A DNA stretch of 17,879 bases. Origin: an uncultured Burkholderiaceae bacterium. GTDB lineage: Bacteria > Pseudomonadota > Gammaproteobacteria > Burkholderiales > Burkholderiaceae_F. Under the pieces are notes generated by a model, which did not search any database, was not told where the DNA came from, and saw only the letters and a list, made by a program, of their open reading frames with translations. The stretch spans positions 1-17,879 of the forward strand of contig CALGWX010000105.1 in assembly GCA_937936215.1 (NCBI GenBank), in the 5' to 3' direction. Positions within the stretch are counted from its first letter, which is position 1; every line of letters starts with the position of its first letter. A program made the translations under genes and the position numbers. This document shows positions 6,327-14,360 of this stretch, piece after piece.

Positions 6327-7391
6327 CTACTTGGCGCCGCCCAGGATCCACTTGGCGACGGCCTGCGCTTCCGCTTCCGTCAGCGCCGGTTGCGCCGGCA
6401 TCGGGATTTGGCCCCAGACGCCTACGCCGCCGGCCTTCATCTTCTCCACCAGGTAGGTGGCGGCATCCGGCCGACTGGCGTACTTGGCGCCGATCTCCTG
6501 ATAGGACGGGCCAACGACCTTGTTGGCCACCGCGTGGCAGGCCGTGCAGGCGCGCGCCTTCAGCACGTCCATTGCGTTGGGCCCGGCGGCAGCGGCGGCC
6601 GGCGCCGCCGCGGCGACCTTGACCGCCGCGGCCTTGCCCTGGTCGTACCGCGTCGTGTCGATGCCCCGCATTGGACCGAGCGGCCGCTTCTGCTCGGCGA
6701 GGTTGCCGTGCGCGTTGCGGGCGTACTGCGGCAACTCGGAGGTGATCTTGACCTCCTTGACGCAGTCCTTCATGCACAGGCTGCCCTGCACGTCCGGCTT
6801 GCCGGAGACGCTGCGCATGCCGTGGTCGGTGGTGAAGCCGTAGCGGTTCGGCATCTGTACCTTGAGGATGTTCTCGTCGCTGAGCTCGAAGTCCTCGGGC
6901 ACGATCTCGTTCAGGTGCAGCACGTAAGCCGTGACCGCGTAGACATCGTCGACCGACAGCGACTGCGGGTTCGTCCACGGCATGGCGCGGTTGATGTAGT
7001 CCCACAGCGTGGTGGCGTAGTTCAGCTTGTTGCCGACCGTGCGCACCTCGCCGGCCTTCAGGCTGGCGGCGCGCCCCGTCTTAAGGTCTTCCTTGGTCAC
7101 GCCGCCGGCGATGACCATGTAATTGTTGCTCTCGCCGAAGGTGCCGTGGCAGGAGGCGCACTGCGCGTCGTAGATCTCCTGGCCGCGCCGCGCGTTGCCC
7201 CTGCCCTTCTTCACGCCGTGGCCATCCGGGCGGACGTCGATGTCCCAGCCGGCGATCTCCTGCGGCGTGGCGATGCGGCCGAAGCCGAAGCGCCCGACGT
7301 CGGCCGTCTGGGCCAGCGCCGCCGCCGTGGCCCCGAGAATCACCATCGCGCCGCCCGCGGCGGCCCACCGCGCCTTACGCGAGCTGGACAT
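6327..7391 (-). CDS. soxD: SoxD, diheme cytochrome c subunit of sulfane dehydrogenase SoxCD
   Basis: The product has 354 residues with a signal sequence (basic start, then AAAGGAMVILGATAAALAQ). There are two heme c sites: CASCH (78-82) and CTACH (282-286), linked by an Ala-rich stretch near residues 253-271. Between them are the SoxD segments AMPWTNPQSLSVDDVYAVTAYVLHLN and PNRYGFTTDHGM. The C-terminal heme domain has PMPAQPALTEAEAQAVAKWIL with its Met ligand. SoxD passes the electrons released by SoxC to the respiratory chain. I chose ATG 7391, with GGAGAGG about 6 bases upstream; an ATG at 7406 (five codons earlier) is the alternative. The gene overlaps the soxC end by 17 bases. Confidence 0.95.
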   Translation of the reverse strand: MSSSRKARWAAAGGAMVILGATAAALAQTADVGRFGFGRIATPQEIAGWDIDVRPDGHGVKKGRGNARRGQEIYDAQCASCHGTFGESNNYMVIAGGVTKEDLKTGRAASLKAGEVRTVGNKLNYATTLWDYINRAMPWTNPQSLSVDDVYAVTAYVLHLNEIVPEDFELSDENILKVQMPNRYGFTTDHGMRSVSGKPDVQGSLCMKDCVKEVKITSELPQYARNAHGNLAEQKRPLGPMRGIDTTRYDQGKAAAVKVAAAAPAAAAAGPNAMDVLKARACTACHAVANKVVGPSYQEIGAKYASRPDAATYLVEKMKAGGVGVWGQIPMPAQPALTEAEAQAVAKWILGGAK

Positions 7392-8706
7392 TCCACACCT
7401 CTCCATCGGGTTGCACTTTCCAAGTCTGGATTGCGTTGTTGTGATAGATCGACCGCGTGCCGCGCACCGCGCGCAGCGCCGAGATCGTCGGCTGAACGTG
7501 GCCCGTCTCGTCGACGGCGCGGCTCTGCAGGAAGGCCGGGCCGCCGTCCCAGTTCCAGTCGATGCGGAAGCGCGTCAACGCCTTGGTCAGCACCGGCTCC
7601 TGCAGCTTGGCCGTGCGCCAGCTGCGGCCGCCGTCGGTGGAGACGTCGACGCGACGGATCTTGCCGCGGCCGCTCCAGGCCAGGCCGCTGATCTCGTAGT
7701 AGCCCTTGTCGAGCAGCTTCTGGCCGCCGGACGGCGTCGTGATCACCGACTTGACCTCCTGCACGCTGCTGTACTGGCGGTGCATGCCGTCGGGCATCAG
7801 GTCGATGTAGTGCAGCGATTCCTCGCGCGTGTTCCACGGCTTATCGCCGACCTCGATGCGGCGCAGCCACTTGACGCTCGACACCCCCTGCACGCCGGGC
7901 ACCAGCAGGCGCAGCGGGTAGCCGTTCTCCGGACGGAGCATCTCGCCGTTCTGACCGTAGACGACCATGACGTCGTTCAGCGCCATCTCCATCGGCACCG
8001 TGCGCGTCAGCGCCGAGCCGTCGGCGCCCTCGGCGAGGATGAACTTGCCGTTCTTCTTGTCGTAGCCGACCTCTTCGAGCAGGGTCGACAGCAGCACGCC
8101 GGTGAACTCGCTGCACGCCAGCATGCCGTGCGTGTACTGCACCGTCGGCACGGCAACGTTGCCCCACTCCATGCCGGTGTTGGCGCCGCACTCGATGAAG
8201 TGGATCCGCGACACCGACGGGAAGCGCAGGATGTCGTCCATCGTCAGGATCAGCGGCCGCCGCACCAGGCCGTGGATCATCAGGCGGTGCTGAGCCGGGT
8301 CGACTTCCGGCATGCCGGAGTGGTGCCGCTCGAAGTGCAGACCGCTCGGCGTGATGATGCCGAACACGTTCTGCAGCGGCGTGAAGCTCACCGAAGACTG
8401 CGAGGTGCGCGTCAGGCCCGGGCTTTCGCGCCGCTGCACGTTAGCCTCGAACTTCGACGGCATGCCGTAGCCGTGGGTGGCGACACCCGGCCCCAGGCTG
8501 CGGGTCCAGGGCGGGATGTTCGGCGGCTCGGCCTTGCCGGCGCCCTGCGCCAGCGCCGCACCAGAGACGCCCGCCACGGCGGCGCCGGCCGCGGCGCGCA
8601 TGAAGCCGCGGCGCGAGTTGCGCACGGCCGCCACGGCCTCGGCCGTCAGGTGGTTTTCCGGCGCCGGGATGATCCGGCCCGGAACGATCGGTTTCTGCTT
8701 CTTCAT
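7375..8706 (-). CDS. soxC: SoxC, molybdenum-cofactor subunit of sulfane dehydrogenase
   Basis: The product has 443 residues. A long N-terminal region with a twin-arginine motif (NSRRGFMRAAAG, 30-41) and Ala-rich hydrophobic core ends in ALAQ. The sulfite-oxidase-type molybdopterin domain follows: PEVDPAQHRLMIHGLVRRPL (133-152), then HFIECGANTG, in which Cys173 is the Mo ligand, then PTVQYTHGMLACSEFTGVLL. The C-terminal Mo-co dimerisation domain contains ISGLAWSGRGKIRRVDVSTD. SoxCD removes six electrons from SoxY-bound sulfane sulfur, so its presence predicts complete oxidation to sulfate. ATG 8706 has AAGGG close upstream. It is 33 bases behind the ArsR-type regulator gene. Confidence 0.97.
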   Translation of the reverse strand: MKKQKPIVPGRIIPAPENHLTAEAVAAVRNSRRGFMRAAAGAAVAGVSGAALAQGAGKAEPPNIPPWTRSLGPGVATHGYGMPSKFEANVQRRESPGLTRTSQSSVSFTPLQNVFGIITPSGLHFERHHSGMPEVDPAQHRLMIHGLVRRPLILTMDDILRFPSVSRIHFIECGANTGMEWGNVAVPTVQYTHGMLACSEFTGVLLSTLLEEVGYDKKNGKFILAEGADGSALTRTVPMEMALNDVMVVYGQNGEMLRPENGYPLRLLVPGVQGVSSVKWLRRIEVGDKPWNTREESLHYIDLMPDGMHRQYSSVQEVKSVITTPSGGQKLLDKGYYEISGLAWSGRGKIRRVDVSTDGGRSWRTAKLQEPVLTKALTRFRIDWNWDGGPAFLQSRAVDETGHVQPTISALRAVRGTRSIYHNNAIQTWKVQPDGEVWNVQLA

Positions 8707-8739
8707 GGCCCTTTCGCGTGGGTTAGGGGTGATGTCGTG

Positions 8740-9087
8740 CTAGCCCTGCGGCATGAAGCGCCGCACGGCCTTGCTCGGGATGGCCTTCTCGTCGGCCATG
8801 CTGGCGATGCGCACGCAAGCGGTGCGGCACAGCTCGACGACGTTCTGGTCGGCGATCGAATACAGGGTCATCGCGCCGTCGCGGCGCCGGTTGAGCACGC
8901 CGTGCGCGAACATGAGGTTGAGGTGGCGCGACACGTTGGTCTGGGTGGCCCCGGTGTGGGCGACGATGTCGCTGACGCTGCGCTCGCCCTCGCACAGCGC
9001 GTTCAGGATCTTCAGCCGCGTCGGCTCCGCCAGCAGGGCGAAGTAGCCGGAGACGGTCTGGAACAGGCGCTCGAGCTCGGGATCCAC
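8740..9087 (-). CDS. ArsR-family regulator heading the sox operon (SoxR-like)
   Basis: The product has 115 residues, normal for ArsR/SmtB winged-helix dimers. LAEPTRLKILNAL (19-31) is the family signature, and TQTNVSRHLNLMFAHGVLNRRRDG (48-71) covers the recognition helix and wing. No classic metal motif (ELCVCDL type) is seen. Cysteines are C32, just before EGE, and C87 and C91 in the C-terminal helix (ELCRTACVRI). That layout suggests thiol or persulfide sensing of the kind known for SoxR/SqrR/BigR relatives, though C32 is shifted from the BigR position. It probably represses its own operon through the dyads next to its start. The start is GTG 9087, which has no clear Shine-Dalgarno; its N-terminal sequence aligns well with the family. 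Confidence 0.93.
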   Translation of the reverse strand: MDPELERLFQTVSGYFALLAEPTRLKILNALCEGERSVSDIVAHTGATQTNVSRHLNLMFAHGVLNRRRDGAMTLYSIADQNVVELCRTACVRIASMADEKAIPSKAVRRFMPQG

Positions 9088-9096
9088 GGGTCGCGA

Positions 9097-9126
9097 ATAT
9101 GCGCATATGCGTCAGAACGCATATGC
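9097..9126. promoter_or_regulatory. Overlapping dyads, probable ArsR-family operator
   Basis: A perfect 12-bp palindrome ATATGCGCATAT (9097-9108) overlaps a perfect 10-bp inverted repeat, GCATATGCGT (9103-9112) and ACGCATATGC (9117-9126), with a 4-base spacer. They lie 9 bases upstream of the regulator's GTG start, in an AT-rich pocket of otherwise very GC-rich DNA. ArsR-family repressors commonly bind such AT-edged dyads over their own promoters. The dyads are seen directly; binding is inference. Confidence 0.75.
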
Positions 9127-9151
9127 TGCCCACAGGACAACCCCAAGTCAA
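9123..9151 (-). promoter_or_regulatory. Candidate promoter of the ArsR-sox operon
   Basis: On the minus strand TTGACT (9151-9146) is a near-consensus -35. At 17 bases spacing the -10 would be CAGCAT (9128-9123), which is poor; GCATAT lies 2 bases further on. The -10 region overlaps one arm of the operator dyad, which would suit repression. The -10 is weak, so this call is tentative. Confidence 0.35.
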
Positions 9152-9254
9152 CTTTTTTTGACCGCCGCCGCCTACCCTCCCCGGTATAGGCGATGCGCGG
9201 GGCGACGCTGCGCCGCCGCATGCCGCGCAGGACCGGCCGGCGCGACCCCCTAAC

Positions 9255-11006
9255 ATGCGCCCTGAGCAAACCGCCATGGTCTTCGAGGAGCGCCTCTCGC
9301 CTGCCCGCGTCAGCGCGGCCGCCGCCGCCAAGCTGCCGCGCATGGTGCTGCTGGCGCTGATCGTCGCCTACATCGTCAGCGGCCTGTTCGGCCGCGACCC
9401 GTGGCAGGAAGACGATGCGACCGGCTTCGGCGTCATGTGGACGATGGCGCACCAGGGCGACTGGCTGCTGCCGGCGGTGGCAGGCGAGCGCGTTGCCGCC
9501 GACGGACCGCTCGCCTACTGGGCCGGCGCCGCCGCCATCGCCGCGCTCGGGCCGCTGCTGGGCGACGTCGCGGCAGCGCGTCTGCCGATCATCCTGTGGT
9601 TCTTCCTCGCCACCGCGGCGCTGTGGTACGGCACCCTCGAGCTGGCGCGGCGCGACGAGGCGCAGCCCGTGGCCTTCGCCTTCGGCGGCGAGGCGACGCG
9701 GCGCGACTACGGCCGCATGCTGGCCGACGTCGCCGTGCTGCTGCTGCTCGGCACGATAGGGCCAGTCGTCACCCTGCACGAGACGACCGTCGAGCCGGCC
9801 GCCTTTGCCCTGGCCTGCCTCGTGATCTACGGGCTGGCGCTGGCGCCGCAGCGGCCGCACCTCGGCGTGCTGATCGCCGGCTTCGCCCTCGGGCTGCTGT
9901 GGCTGGCCCGCGGCGTCCACCCCGGCCTGTGGTTCACGCTCGGCGCTGCCGGCGCGGTGGCGACAACAGCGCCGGCGGCAGCGCGCGGGCGCGCCATCCT
10001 TCTTCTTGGCGCCGTGGCGGCCGCCACCGTGGGCGCCTGGATGCTCGCCGTCGTGTGGGCGCATGGCGATACCGGCGCAGCGTATCTGTTTGAGTGGGCG
10101 ACGCAAAGCCTGCACCGCTTCGCCTTGCCGACGGCCGACAGCGTTGCCTGGCTGCTGCGCACTCTGCCCTGGCACACCTGGCCGCTGTGGCCGCTCGCGG
10201 CGTGGGCGATCTACGCGTGGCGGCATGGGATCGGCCGGCCGCACATCGCCGTCGGCCTTTGGCTGCTCGCGGCGCAACTGCTGGCCTTGCTGGCCACCCA
10301 CTCGCCGAGCGCCGACGACCTGCTCTTTATCGTGCCGCCGCTAGTGCTGCTGGCGGCCTTCGGCGCGGTGGCGCTGCGCCGCGCCGCCGAGAACGTGATC
10401 GACTGGTTCGCAGTAACCGCCTTCTGCCTTTTCAGCGTCGCGCTGTGGGCCTACTTCTTCGCCATGCACGCCGGCGTGCCGCCCAAGATGAGCGCCTCCG
10501 TGCTGCGGCTGACGGCGGGTTTCGTGCCGCCGCTCGACTGGGCGCGCGTGGCCATTGCCGCCGCGGCGACCGCCTTCTGGGTTGGCCTGGTGGCCTGGCG
10601 CGTGCGCCAGCCGTCGGCGCCGCTGTGGCGGGGACCGGCACTGGCCGCCACGGGGCTGGTGACGTTGTGGGTCTCCTTCTCCATGCTGTTTCTTAGCGCG
10701 GTGGACCACCGGCGCTCGTTTGCCGCGGTGGCGCGGACGGTAGCGAGCGAGATGGCGCAGGCCGGCGGTAGCGCCGCCGACTGCGTCCTCGCCCACCAGC
10801 TGCGGCCGTCCCATCTGGCGGTGTTCGCCTATCACGGCCGCATCCGCTTTGGCGGCGGTGACTGCGCCTTCGCCCTGCACCGCGACATGGCGGGCTCGCT
10901 GCTCGACGACACACCGCCGCCGGGGCCGTGGACGCCGATCTGGGCCGGCCACCGGCCGGGGCTGCCGCACGAGGTCATCCGCCTGTACCGGCGCGCCGCG
11001 GACTGA
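9255..11006 (+). CDS. ArnT/PMT-like (GT39-type) membrane glycosyltransferase
   Basis: The product has 583 residues and is mostly hydrophobic, with roughly ten to twelve predicted membrane spans between residues 28 and about 480 and a soluble C-terminal tail. After the first span comes GRDPWQEDD (46-54), the acidic periplasmic loop typical of GT-C enzymes, where an Asp/Glu is catalytic in ArnT and protein mannosyltransferases. Such enzymes move a sugar from a polyprenyl-phosphate donor onto lipid A or another envelope acceptor; the substrate here cannot be told. It starts divergently from the sox regulator. ATG 9255 lacks a clear Shine-Dalgarno; ATG 9276 is the alternative. The MATE gene begins 2 bases after its stop, so the two are probably co-transcribed. 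Confidence 0.82.
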   Translation: MRPEQTAMVFEERLSPARVSAAAAAKLPRMVLLALIVAYIVSGLFGRDPWQEDDATGFGVMWTMAHQGDWLLPAVAGERVAADGPLAYWAGAAAIAALGPLLGDVAAARLPIILWFFLATAALWYGTLELARRDEAQPVAFAFGGEATRRDYGRMLADVAVLLLLGTIGPVVTLHETTVEPAAFALACLVIYGLALAPQRPHLGVLIAGFALGLLWLARGVHPGLWFTLGAAGAVATTAPAAARGRAILLLGAVAAATVGAWMLAVVWAHGDTGAAYLFEWATQSLHRFALPTADSVAWLLRTLPWHTWPLWPLAAWAIYAWRHGIGRPHIAVGLWLLAAQLLALLATHSPSADDLLFIVPPLVLLAAFGAVALRRAAENVIDWFAVTAFCLFSVALWAYFFAMHAGVPPKMSASVLRLTAGFVPPLDWARVAIAAAATAFWVGLVAWRVRQPSAPLWRGPALAATGLVTLWVSFSMLFLSAVDHRRSFAAVARTVASEMAQAGGSAADCVLAHQLRPSHLAVFAYHGRIRFGGGDCAFALHRDMAGSLLDDTPPPGPWTPIWAGHRPGLPHEVIRLYRRAAD

Positions 11007-11008
11007 CC

Positions 11009-12445
11009 GTGGCCGTGCCAGGAGCGCCGTCGCGCCCGTCCCCGCAGCCGAAACCTCTCGAAGCGGGGTCGACCCGCGATCTGTTGCGGCTGGCCTGGCC
11101 GATCCTGGTGGCGCAGGTGGCGGTCATCGGCCTGGGGTTGGTCGACACGGTGATGGCCGGGCGGCTGTCGGCGGTCGACCTCGCCGGCGTGGCGCTCGGC
11201 AGCAGCCTCTACGCGACGGTCTTCGTCGGCTTCATGGCGACGCTGCAGGCGCTCACCCCGATCGCCGGCCACCACTACGGCGCCGGCCGCCTAGCCGAGA
11301 TCGGCATCGACGTGGGGCAGACGCTGTGGCTGGCGGCAGCCTTGACCCTGATCGGCCTGCCGCCGCTGCTCTTCAATGCACCGTGGCTGCGGTTGATCGG
11401 CGCCGAGCCGGTCGTGGCCGATGTGGCCTCAGCCTACCTGTGGGCGATCGCCGTCGGTTTTCCCGCCGCGCTCGCCTCGCGGGCCTACATCGCAATGAAC
11501 GCCGCCGTGTCGCGGCCGTCGGTCACGATGGTGATCAACGTCGCGGCGCTGGCGGCCAAGGCGCCGCTGAACTACCTGTTCATCCACGGCGCCGGCCCGG
11601 TGCCCGCGCTCGGCGGCGCCGGCTGCGGCGTGGCCACCGCCCTGCTGATGTGGCTGATGCTGCTGGGACTGTGGTCGTTGTGGCACCTGGATCCGTTCTA
11701 CCGCCGCTTCCACGCGCCGCCGCAGGCGCCGCGGCGGCCGTTGTGGAGCCGCCAGCGCGAACTGCTGCGCCTCGGCCTGCCCAGCGGCGGCACGACGCTG
11801 ATCGAGGTGTCGTCGTTTACCTTCATCACGCTGCTTCTGGCGCGCTTCGGCGCCACCACGGTGGCCGGGCACCAGATCGTCGCCAATGTGGTCGCGCTGC
11901 TGTTCATGCTGCCGCTCGCCTACGGCATCGCCAGCAGCGTGCTGGTGGCGCAGGCGCTCGGCGCCGGACAGCCGGAAAGGGCGTGGCGCGCTGGCCTGCG
12001 CGGCTATCGCCTCGCCGTGACCACCGCCTTCATCGTCGTCGCCGTGGCTTACCTGGCCCGCGAGCCGCTGGTCGGCCTGTTCACCCGCGACGCCGCGGTC
12101 GCCGCCGTGGCGCTGGGCCTGCTTGGCTACGGGCTCGCCTTCCACCTGTTCGATGCGGTGCAGGGCGTAGCCGGGTTCGTGCTGCGCGGCTACAAGGTGG
12201 CACTGGCCCCGATGCTGGTGCACGCCGTCACGCTGTGGGCGATCGGGCTCGTGGGCGGCTGGTGGCTCGCCTATCGGCCGCCGGCGTTCTGGCCGCTGGC
12301 CCCGGCCGAGAGCTTCTGGCTGGCGGGCGCGTTCGGCCTGGCCATCGCCGCTGCGGCGCTGACGTGGCTTGCCGCGTTCGTTGCGCGCAGTCGCATCGAG
12401 GCGAACGGCCAAAAAAAGAGCCGGGCGCTCGGCCCGGCTCCTTGA
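11009..12445 (+). CDS. MATE-family multidrug/toxic-compound efflux transporter (NorM-like)
   Basis: The product has 478 residues from GTG 11009, the usual MATE size with about twelve membrane spans. Signature segments are LRLAWPILVAQ (26-36), GLVDTVMAGRLS (43-54) and TPIAGHHYGAGR (83-94). The second half repeats the fold (RLGLPSGGTTLIEV, then FGATTVAGHQIVANV, then LPLAYGIASSVLVAQALGAG). These transporters exchange Na+ or H+ for drugs or metabolites at the inner membrane. An in-frame ATG at 10928 would overlap the glycosyltransferase by 79 bases and adds unlikely residues; GTG 11015 is also possible. No strong Shine-Dalgarno is seen, so translation may be coupled to the upstream stop. The last residues (KKSRALGPAP) are encoded by the terminator of the convergent htpX gene. 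Confidence 0.92.
   Translation: MAVPGAPSRPSPQPKPLEAGSTRDLLRLAWPILVAQVAVIGLGLVDTVMAGRLSAVDLAGVALGSSLYATVFVGFMATLQALTPIAGHHYGAGRLAEIGIDVGQTLWLAAALTLIGLPPLLFNAPWLRLIGAEPVVADVASAYLWAIAVGFPAALASRAYIAMNAAVSRPSVTMVINVAALAAKAPLNYLFIHGAGPVPALGGAGCGVATALLMWLMLLGLWSLWHLDPFYRRFHAPPQAPRRPLWSRQRELLRLGLPSGGTTLIEVSSFTFITLLLARFGATTVAGHQIVANVVALLFMLPLAYGIASSVLVAQALGAGQPERAWRAGLRGYRLAVTTAFIVVAVAYLAREPLVGLFTRDAAVAAVALGLLGYGLAFHLFDAVQGVAGFVLRGYKVALAPMLVHAVTLWAIGLVGGWWLAYRPPAFWPLAPAESFWLAGAFGLAIAAAALTWLAAFVARSRIEANGQKKSRALGPAP
12411..12440 (-). terminator. Rho-independent terminator of htpX
   Basis: On the minus strand a perfect 9-bp stem GAGCCGGGC/GCCCGGCTC (12440-12432 with 12426-12418) encloses a 5-base loop and is followed directly by seven T residues (12417-12411). 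It lies 24 bases beyond the htpX stop and inside the 3' end of the convergent MATE gene. On the plus strand the stem is followed by CTTGATCTTT, a weaker tail, so some bidirectional action is possible. Confidence 0.9.
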
Positions 12446-12464
12446 TCTTTCGACCTTCCCGCGA

Positions 12465-13358
12465 TCAGCGGCCCATCGCCTGCAGCGCGCGGATGCGGTC
12501 CTCGATCGGCGGGTGGCTGGAGAACAGCGCCAGCAGGCCACTCGGACGGGCGTTGATGCCCATGCTCTTGACCTGCTGCGGCAGCTCGCCCGGCTCCAGC
12601 CGCCCCAGCCGCGCCAGCGCGTTGATCATCGGCCGCGTCGAGCCCATGTAGGCGGCCGCCCCGGCGTCGGCGCGGTACTCGCGCTGCCGCGAGAACCAGG
12701 CCACGATGATCGCCGCGAGGAAGCCGAGCGCGATGTCGAGCACGATCACGCTGACCCAGTAGCCCATGCCCGGCGCGTCGCTCTCGTTGCGCAGGATGAC
12801 GCGGTCGACCACCCAGCCGATCACGCGCGACAGGAAGACGACAAAGGTGTTCATCACGCCCTGGATCAGGGTCAGCGTGACCATGTCGCCGTTGGCGATG
12901 TGCGCGACCTCATGGCCGAGCACCGCCTCGACCTCTTCCTTGCTCATCGACTGCAGCAGGCCGGTGGACACCGCCACCAGCGCGCTGTTCTTCGACGCCC
13001 CGGTGGCGAAGGCGTTGGGCTCGCCCTCGTAGATCGCCACCTCGGGCATGCCGATGCCGGCCTTGGTCGCATGCGCGCGGACGGTGTCGACCAGCCAGGC
13101 CTCCATCGCGTTGGACGGCTGCGCGATCACGCGCGCGCCGGTGGACCACTTGGCCATCGGCTTGCTGATCAGCAGCGAGATGAACGAGCCGGTGAAGCCC
13201 ACCACCAGCGCGAACACCGCCAGCGCGCCGAGGTCGAGCGTGCGCCCGCCGACGCCGGCGAAGTTGATGCCGAACACCGCGCCGATGATGTTCAGGAACA
13301 ACATCAGCACGAGGATGATCGCAAGGTTCGTAACCACGAACAGCGCGATGCGTTTCAT
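12465..13358 (-). CDS. htpX: HtpX, membrane zinc metalloprotease (M48) of envelope quality control
   Basis: The product has 297 residues, typical of HtpX. Two N-terminal membrane spans (about 4-30 and 44-64) are followed by the cytosolic protease domain with VLGHEVAHIANGD. His149 and His153 bind zinc and Glu150 is catalytic. Glu227 in REYRADAGAA is the third ligand. Two more hydrophobic segments (162-182, 200-222) lie between them. The upstream motif EPNAFATG (113-120) and the C-terminal SSHPPIEDRIRAL are also conserved. HtpX degrades misfolded membrane proteins together with FtsH. ATG 13358 has GGAGAA about 6 bases upstream. It is convergent with the MATE gene. Confidence 0.97.
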   Translation of the reverse strand: MKRIALFVVTNLAIILVLMLFLNIIGAVFGINFAGVGGRTLDLGALAVFALVVGFTGSFISLLISKPMAKWSTGARVIAQPSNAMEAWLVDTVRAHATKAGIGMPEVAIYEGEPNAFATGASKNSALVAVSTGLLQSMSKEEVEAVLGHEVAHIANGDMVTLTLIQGVMNTFVVFLSRVIGWVVDRVILRNESDAPGMGYWVSVIVLDIALGFLAAIIVAWFSRQREYRADAGAAAYMGSTRPMINALARLGRLEPGELPQQVKSMGINARPSGLLALFSSHPPIEDRIRALQAMGR

Positions 13359-13594
13359 AGATTCTCCATCAAGGGTTGCACAATCGGAATAAGTTTACCG
13401 AAGCGAGAAAACCCGCCGCCGCGGTCGCATCCGTCGATTTACATCGGCGTCCCCGTCGAAAATCACCTCGATCCAGCCGCATCCGGCGCGTTGGACCGCG
13501 CCTCGGACACCGCGTTCAGATTTGTGGCCTTTGCCCGCCAGTTCAAGACCTTGCACGGTCAACATGACCGCAATGTTGCCCGTTTCGCACTGGC

Positions 13595-13600
13595 TAGAAT
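13595..13600 (+). promoter_or_regulatory. Candidate -10 element upstream of the UPF0114 gene
   Basis: TAGAAT (five of six bases match TATAAT) lies 35 bases before the ATG at 13636 in the 277-base divergent gap 13359-13635. No good -35 is present at 16-18 bases. The rest of the gap is AT-richer than its surroundings and shows no gene or clear repeat. Confidence 0.3.
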
Positions 13601-13635
13601 CTGCGGGTTTTCACGAGCCCCGGGGGAAACCTCAG

Positions 13636-14268
13636 ATGTCGTCGGTATCCGCGGAGCGCGCCAACGCCCGACCGATCGCGCCGGTGCCGCGCCTGATTTT
13701 CGCCAGCCGCTGGCTGCAACTGCCGCTGTACGTCGGCCTGATCCTGGCGCAGGCCGTGTACGTCTACCACTTCTGGGTCGAACTCGTGCATCTGCTGGGC
13801 GCCGCCTTCGGCGACCCGACGTCGGTTCTCGACCTCTACAAGGCCGTTGGTTACGGCCTGCCCGAAGACGGCCAGCCCAAGCTCACCGAGACCGTGATCA
13901 TGCTGGTCGTGCTCGGACTGATCGACGTGGTGATGATCTCGAACCTGCTGATCATGGTCATCGTCGGCGGTTACGAGACGTTCGTGTCGCGACTGAACCT
14001 GGAGGGCCATCCGGACCAGCCGGAGTGGCTTTCGCACGTGAATGCCAGCGTGCTGAAGGTCAAGCTGGCCGCGGCGATCATCGGCATCAGCTCCATCCAC
14101 CTGCTGAAGACCTTCATCAACGCGGCCAACTACGACACCAAGACGCTGCTCGCGCAGACGGGCATCCACCTGACCTTCCTGCTGTCGGCGCTGGCCATTG
14201 CCGCCACCGATCGTCTGCTGTTCGGGTCGGCGCGGCCCGCCCTCGCGGCAGGCGCGTCGGAGCACTGA
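13636..14268 (+). CDS. UPF0114/YqhA-type integral membrane protein (TIGR00645-like)
   Basis: The product has 210 residues with three or four hydrophobic spans: about 28-56, 86-112, 143-160 and 176-192. Features typical of the YqhA/UPF0114 family are FASRWLQLPLYVGL near the start, LIDVVMISNLLIMVIVGGYE (95-114), FVSRL and IGISSIHLLKTFI (149-161). The family has no firmly established function. I chose ATG 13636, which follows GGGGGA at about 9 bases and aligns with the family start. An open frame reaching back to 13522 has no family resemblance. It is divergent from htpX. Confidence 0.9.
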   Translation: MSSVSAERANARPIAPVPRLIFASRWLQLPLYVGLILAQAVYVYHFWVELVHLLGAAFGDPTSVLDLYKAVGYGLPEDGQPKLTETVIMLVVLGLIDVVMISNLLIMVIVGGYETFVSRLNLEGHPDQPEWLSHVNASVLKVKLAAAIIGISSIHLLKTFINAANYDTKTLLAQTGIHLTFLLSALAIAATDRLLFGSARPALAAGASEH

Positions 14269-14360
14269 ACCGGCGTTCGAGCCAGGGCAACCCGCGCGGC
14301 CCCAGGTAGCCCGCGGCTTCGCGCCGACCACGTGCGCGCCTCGCGCCGGTCCGCCGTAGC

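Noticed and set aside
7195..9189. 664-codon plus-strand open frame opposite soxC and the regulator
   Set aside because: Translation is His/Arg/Ala/Val-rich without motifs, and it crosses two well-supported minus-strand genes and the operator region.
9158..9190. Possible plus-strand promoter (TTGACC and TATAGG) for the glycosyltransferase gene
   Set aside because: The spacing of about 21 bases between the elements is too long for sigma-70, and the -10 match is poor.
9012..10301. 429-codon minus-strand frame opposite the glycosyltransferase
   Set aside because: Gln/Arg/Gly/His-rich translation with no domain; the plus strand encodes a clear multi-span membrane protein.
12369..14309. 646-codon plus-strand frame across htpX and the UPF0114 gene
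   Set aside because: It spans a convergent gene end, a divergent gap and another gene in a different frame; no domain is visible, unlike HtpX with its HEVAH site.
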